From Pseudolabrys sp. (GTDB taxonomy: Bacteria; Pseudomonadota; Alphaproteobacteria; Rhizobiales; Xanthobacteraceae), in the NCBI GenBank assembly GCA_022843325.1, contig JALHNV010000009.1, forward strand, positions 10,289 through 69,795: a stretch of 59,507 nucleotides of DNA, given 5' to 3'. How positions within the stretch are numbered: position 1 is the first letter of the stretch; the number at the start of each line of letters is the position of its first letter. Below, piece by piece: positions 56,201-59,507 of this stretch. The position numbers and the translations under genes are program-made. The notes under the pieces were generated by a model that saw only the letters and a program-made list of their open reading frames with translations, was not told the origin of the DNA and did not search any database.

Positions 56201-57403
56201 GTGCCGCCGGATGACCTGAACGCCCCGCTCGGCCAGGACCGACCCGCCAGGCCGCCGAAGCGACGGCTGGCACTGCCGCAAGTTTTGGCCGGCATCTTGG
56301 GCCTGTTCGGGTTGCTGGTGGTGTCGTGGGCCGCCTTGGTCAACGACCCGCTGGGCGGCGAGCCGGTCGCACTGGTGCCCACCAAAACGCCCACAGAGAC
56401 TGCGTCGAAAACCGCCGGCGACGGCAAGGAACACTCGCGCTACGACGGCCCGGCCCAGGTCACGCCTGAGGCCAAGGCGGAAGCAACCAAGGCGACGCCG
56501 CCGCCCGGCAGTAAAACCATCACCATCATCGACGGCTCCAGCGGCAAGAGCCAGGAGGTGGTGATCCCCGGCAATTCGAGCAGCCTCGCGCCGAAGCCGC
56601 CAGCCGACACGAAAATGCTGGAGACAACGCGGCACGGCGCGATCCCGAAGATCGCGGCCGATGGGGCACATCCGTCGGCGGTCTACGCGCAGCCGCGCGA
56701 ACTTCCCGCCGACCGCAAGGGCGCGCCGCGCATTGCCATCGTCATCGCCGGGGTCGGCATCAGCGCCTCGGGGACCGCCGAAGCCTTCACGAAGCTGCCA
56801 GCGCCGGTGACGTTCGCGGTCGCGCCCTACGGCGCCGATCTGCAAAAGCTGGCCGAACGCGCGCGCGCCGAGAAGCACGAAGTCCTGTTGCAGGTTCCGA
56901 TGGAGCCTTTCGATTTTCCCGACAACGATCCCGGCCCGCAGACGCTCTTGACCTCGCTGACGGCCGACCAGAACCTCGACCGGCTGCATTGGCTGATGAG
57001 CCGGTTCGAAGGCTATGTCGGCATCGCCGGCACCATGGGCGCGCGCTTCACATCATCGGAGGCGGCGCTGGGGCCGGTGCTGCGCGACGCCGCCCGGCGC
57101 GGCCTGATCTACGTCGACGACGGCGCCTCGCCGCGCAGCGTTGCCGGTCAAATCGCCCGCAGCAGCAACCTTCCCTTCGCCAAGACCGATATCGTACTCG
57201 ACGCGACGCCGACCCCCGTCGAGATCGATCGCGCGCTGACGCGCCTTGAGATGGCGGCGCGCGAGAACGGCTCTGCCGTCGGGCTGGCCACCGCGCAACC
57301 GTCCACCATTTCGCGCATTGCCGAGTGGGCGAGGAAGGTGGAGAGCCGCGGCTTCGTGCTGGTGCCGATCAGCATGGTGGCGGTGAAGGCGAAGTCGAGT
57401 TGA
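56201..57403 (+). CDS. Divergent polysaccharide deacetylase family protein (YibQ-like)
   Basis: This 400-residue protein has an N-terminal membrane anchor ('[19 protein letters not shown]', about residues 28-46) and a variable linker to residue 170. A divergent polysaccharide-deacetylase domain follows: '[20 protein letters not shown]', '[35 protein letters not shown]', 'MGARFTS', 'GLIYVDDGA'. The start is a GTG. YibQ-like proteins commonly follow envC and ctpA, pointing to a role in envelope maintenance; activity has not been assigned. Confidence 0.9.
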   Translation: MPPDDLNAPLGQDRPARPPKRRLALPQVLAGILGLFGLLVVSWAALVNDPLGGEPVALVPTKTPTETASKTAGDGKEHSRYDGPAQVTPEAKAEATKATPPPGSKTITIIDGSSGKSQEVVIPGNSSSLAPKPPADTKMLETTRHGAIPKIAADGAHPSAVYAQPRELPADRKGAPRIAIVIAGVGISASGTAEAFTKLPAPVTFAVAPYGADLQKLAERARAEKHEVLLQVPMEPFDFPDNDPGPQTLLTSLTADQNLDRLHWLMSRFEGYVGIAGTMGARFTSSEAALGPVLRDAARRGLIYVDDGASPRSVAGQIARSSNLPFAKTDIVLDATPTPVEIDRALTRLEMAARENGSAVGLATAQPSTISRIAEWARKVESRGFVLVPISMVAVKAKSS

Positions 57404-57445
57404 GAGAGAACAGCGGACCGGGTGTAGAAACCCGGTTGACTCCTC

Positions 57446-57479
57446 TTCGCTACTCCCTACTCCCTGTTCGCCATTCGCC
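57446..57479. repeat. Short tandem-like TTCGC/TACTCCC intergenic repeat
   Basis: The gap before rppH contains imperfect tandem units (TTCGC-TACTCCC-TACTCCC-TGTTCGCC-ATTCGCC). Similar motifs recur between genes in Rhizobiales. They lie just upstream of the rppH start and could affect its leader. Confidence 0.5.
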
Positions 57480-57500
57480 TCGTCTCACCGGTTCCCAACC

Positions 57501-58010
57501 ATGCCCGACTACGACTCCCTGCCCTACCGTCCCTGCGTCGGCGTCACCGTTTTCAATCGCGCGGGCCTGGTGTTCGTCGGCCGCCGCGCCAGCGGGCCCG
57601 AGCACATCGATGCCACGCATGTCTGGCAGATGCCGCAAGGCGGCATCGACGAGAATGAAGAGCCTTATCAGGCGGCCTTGCGTGAACTGTTTGAGGAAAC
57701 CAGCATTCGTTCGGTCGAGAAGCTCGGCGCGGTACCGGACTGGCTGAGTTACGACATACCGCGCGATATCCTGGGCGACGCCTGGCAGGGGAAGTATCGC
57801 GGCCAGAAGCAGCGCTGGTACGCGCTGCGCTTCACCGGCGCCGATGCCGAAATCGACATCGCTCATCCCGGTGGCGGTCACGATCCGGAATTCATCGACT
57901 GGCGCTGGGTGGCTCTCAGCGAACTCCCCGAACTGGTGGTGCCCTTCAAGCGGCCTGTCTACGAACGGGTCGTGCGCGAGTTCCAGCCGTTCGCCACCGC
58001 CAATATTTAG
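57501..58010 (+). CDS. rppH: RNA pyrophosphohydrolase RppH
   Basis: RppH removes pyrophosphate from 5' triphosphate mRNA and starts decay. The 169-residue Nudix protein has the box '[23 protein letters not shown]' (about residues 47-69; the usual last Gly is Ser, as in many RppH). The flanking '[21 protein letters not shown]' and '[12 protein letters not shown]'-type segment identify RppH rather than other Nudix enzymes. Confidence 0.95.
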   Translation: MPDYDSLPYRPCVGVTVFNRAGLVFVGRRASGPEHIDATHVWQMPQGGIDENEEPYQAALRELFEETSIRSVEKLGAVPDWLSYDIPRDILGDAWQGKYRGQKQRWYALRFTGADAEIDIAHPGGGHDPEFIDWRWVALSELPELVVPFKRPVYERVVREFQPFATANI

Positions 58011-58093
58011 CGACATTGCGCCGCAGCGTGCGGCCTTGGAACGCCCCGGTCCGAAACCCAATTGACCGGCGGGGCATGACACAGGGACTCACA

Positions 58094-58864
58094 ATGTTTG
58101 ACGCAAAGCGGTTGCTTGATCAGTTCATGGGCGCACAGGGTCCGCAGGGCCAAGGTGGCGGATTTGGTGGTGGGGCTTTCGGCGGCGGCGCTGGCGGTTC
58201 AGGAGACCTGTTGCAGCGCGCCACCGGGATGCTCGGCGGCTTCGGCGGCGGTGCCGTCACCGGCGGCCTCGCCGGCCTGCTGCTCGGGTCCAAGAGTGGC
58301 CGCAAGCTCGCCGGCAACGCGTTGACCTATGGCGGCATGGCGGTCGCCGGTGCGCTGGCGTACCGCGCCTACCAGAACTATCAGGCCGGCAAGGCTGCCA
58401 CGCCGGCCACGGCGGCCAGTGTGCCGTTGCTGCCGCCCCCGGCCGATACGCCATTCAATCCCAGCTCTGAGGCCGACCAGCAGTCACTCGGGCGCCACCT
58501 GCTCCGCGCCATGATCGCCGCCGCCAAGGCCGACGGCCACATCGACGCCGCCGAGCAGGCCAGCATCTTCGCCCAGATGGACCGCATGAACGTCGATGCC
58601 GACGACAAGGTTTTCGTCATGGACGAGTTGCGCAAGCCGCTCGATGTCGATGCCGTCGCCAAGGCGGCGCGATCGCCGGAGGAAGCCGCCGAGATCTACA
58701 CGGTGTCGCTGCTGGCGATCGATGTCGATAACCCGTCCGAACGGGCCTACCTGGCGCTGCTGGCGGCACGCCTGAACCTTGACGAAAAACTGGTGGCGCA
58801 CCTGCACGCCAGCGTCGACGGCGCGACCGAGACGTCGCCGCAGAAGGTGCCGGTGGCCGGCTGA
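58094..58864 (+). CDS. DUF533 (YebE/TerB-like) protein
   Basis: This 256-residue protein begins 'MFDAKRLLDQFMGAQ' and has a Gly-rich segment, then a glycine-zipper-like hydrophobic region 'GGAVTGGLAGLLLGSKSGRKLAGNALTYGGMAVAGALAYRAY'. The C-terminal half (from about residue 130) is the TerB-like domain 'RAMIAAAKADGHIDAAEQASI'. The ATG at 58094 matches the family N-terminus. It is probably an inner-membrane protein of unknown function. Confidence 0.88.
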   Translation: MFDAKRLLDQFMGAQGPQGQGGGFGGGAFGGGAGGSGDLLQRATGMLGGFGGGAVTGGLAGLLLGSKSGRKLAGNALTYGGMAVAGALAYRAYQNYQAGKAATPATAASVPLLPPPADTPFNPSSEADQQSLGRHLLRAMIAAAKADGHIDAAEQASIFAQMDRMNVDADDKVFVMDELRKPLDVDAVAKAARSPEEAAEIYTVSLLAIDVDNPSERAYLALLAARLNLDEKLVAHLHASVDGATETSPQKVPVAG

Positions 58865-58892
58865 GGCGCAACGTCAGCCGCAAGCGCCGTTC

Positions 58893-58969
58893 ATTCCCGC
58901 GCAAGCGGGAATCCAGAGACGAGAATAGCGAAAAATTTTGTGGCTCTGGGTCCCCGCTTTCGCGGGGAC
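58893..58969. repeat. Composite dispersed repeat of two hairpins
   Basis: ATTCCCGC-gcaa-GCGGGAAT (58893-58912) and GTCCCCGC-tttc-GCGGGGAC (58950-58969) are joined by an AT-rich spacer. The pair is a widespread REP-like intergenic unit. It lies between the convergent DUF533 gene and atpC and may end both transcripts. Confidence 0.65.
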
Positions 58970-59000
58970 GAGCGGGGAGCGGGACGCGCCCCCGCAATAA

Positions 59001-59410
59001 CTAGTGCATCGCCGTGCCGGTGATGTGGCGATCGACTTCCTTGAAGTGATCGAGCCGCGTGATCAGCCGGTCGAGCGCGGCGCCCGGATCGGACTTCTGG
59101 ATGCGCTGCTCGAGCTCGCCGATCCGCTCCGTGATCATGGCGCGGTCGATGTCGGCCACGGTGTCGGCGAGGTCCGCCAGCACCGTCAGGCCGGTGACCG
59201 AGACTTCGGCAAAGCCGCCGAGCACCACGATCTTCTGTTCGCCCTGGGGGCCGCGCACGGTCATGATGCCGGGCGCAGCGTCGTGACGAACGGCGCATGA
59301 CCGGCCAGCACGCCGAAATCGCCTTCGACGCCGGGCAGATCCACCTGCTCGACCTCGCCGGAGAACAGCAGCTTTTCCGGCGAAACCAGATCGAATTGGA
59401 ATGTGGCCAT
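59001..59410 (-). CDS. atpC: ATP synthase epsilon subunit, with apparent one-base frameshift
   Basis: AtpC is the rotor-stalk epsilon subunit of F1. The N-terminal part '[47 protein letters not shown]' runs from the ATG at 59410. The rest, '[31 protein letters not shown]...' to 59001, is in another frame. Adding one G to the C/G run near 59270-59274 would restore the expected 'LRPGIMTV'. Because the gene is normally essential, a sequencing or assembly error is the simplest reading. The rest of the atp operon should lie beyond the right edge. Confidence 0.9.
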
Positions 59411-59431
59411 GATGACTTGCTCCGAACTCTC

Positions 59432-59476
59432 TGCTCCCTCCCCCCTTGTGGGGGAGGGTTGGGGAGGGGGTACGGC
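59432..59476. repeat. CT/GA-rich hairpin repeat upstream of atpC
   Basis: CTCCCTCCCCCC...GGGGGAGGG with a GGGGAGGGGG tail resembles the units at 38835-38922. It occupies the 5' side of atpC, where atpD would be expected next. Confidence 0.5.
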
Positions 59477-59507
59477 GAAAAGCCCCCCACCCCCCCAGCC
59501 CACCCGT

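Overview
The window reads as about 59.5 kb of chromosome from a high-GC alphaproteobacterium of the order Hyphomicrobiales (Rhizobiales), close to the Bradyrhizobiaceae/Xanthobacteraceae (Rhodopseudomonas, Bradyrhizobium, Pseudolabrys-like). Four things point there: the rplU-rpmA-GNAT-obgE ... proB-proA-nadD-rsfS-rlmH-envC-ctpA-rppH housekeeping order, an RpoE-ChrR singlet-oxygen sigma module, a box-type aerobic benzoyl-CoA cluster, and several short intergenic repeats typical of these genomes. The species cannot be fixed from the sequence alone.

Layout. 1-4.4 kb: a 2OG-Fe(II) oxygenase cut by the window edge, three tandem phage-tail-collar-domain proteins, a GNAT acetyltransferase, a DUF6916 protein and a sulfotransferase, with no other phage genes. 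This is the least explained block. 4.4-9.9 kb: a cytochrome P450 and a complete spermidine/putrescine-type ABC importer. 10-16.8 kb: a DUF808 membrane protein, then boxB and boxC facing a BoxR-type XRE/shikimate-kinase regulator that is coupled to a ferredoxin-NADP reductase and followed by a [2Fe-2S] ferredoxin; TGCA-N6-TGCA sites sit at the boxC start region. 17-19 kb: an SDR-like protein and hemE. 19.3-26.4 kb: a lipid-remodelling regulon around rpoE-chrR. It holds two cyclopropane-synthase-like methyltransferases, DUF1295, DUF1365, DUF2177 and a flavin amine-oxidase-like protein, and three sites fit TGATCC-N18-TA, two of them back to back. 26.4-28.8 kb: a phosphonate-type ABC importer (phnDEC).

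28.9-33.3 kb looks like a small genomic island. A 20-bp piece of the 3' end of tRNA-Ser(CGA) is repeated at its far end. Inside are a nitrilase, an orphan Bug/TctC binding protein and a LacI regulator with two palindromic operators, an IS110 remnant and a possible structured RNA; sampled base composition is clearly lower in GC.

33.7-37.5 kb is the ribosomal-protein/obgE block. Between obgE and proB lies an 11-kb accessory segment: glutathione-dependent formaldehyde dehydrogenase, a methyltransferase, an OGT/SPINDLY-like protein, a GT4 glycosyltransferase, two secreted BA14K-like proteins, a frameshifted HWE histidine kinase, a lytic transglycosylase and small membrane proteins. 48.6-59.4 kb is the proline/NAD/ribosome/cell-envelope housekeeping run, ending in atpC, which carries an apparent one-base frameshift. 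That frameshift and the one in the kinase may be sequence errors.
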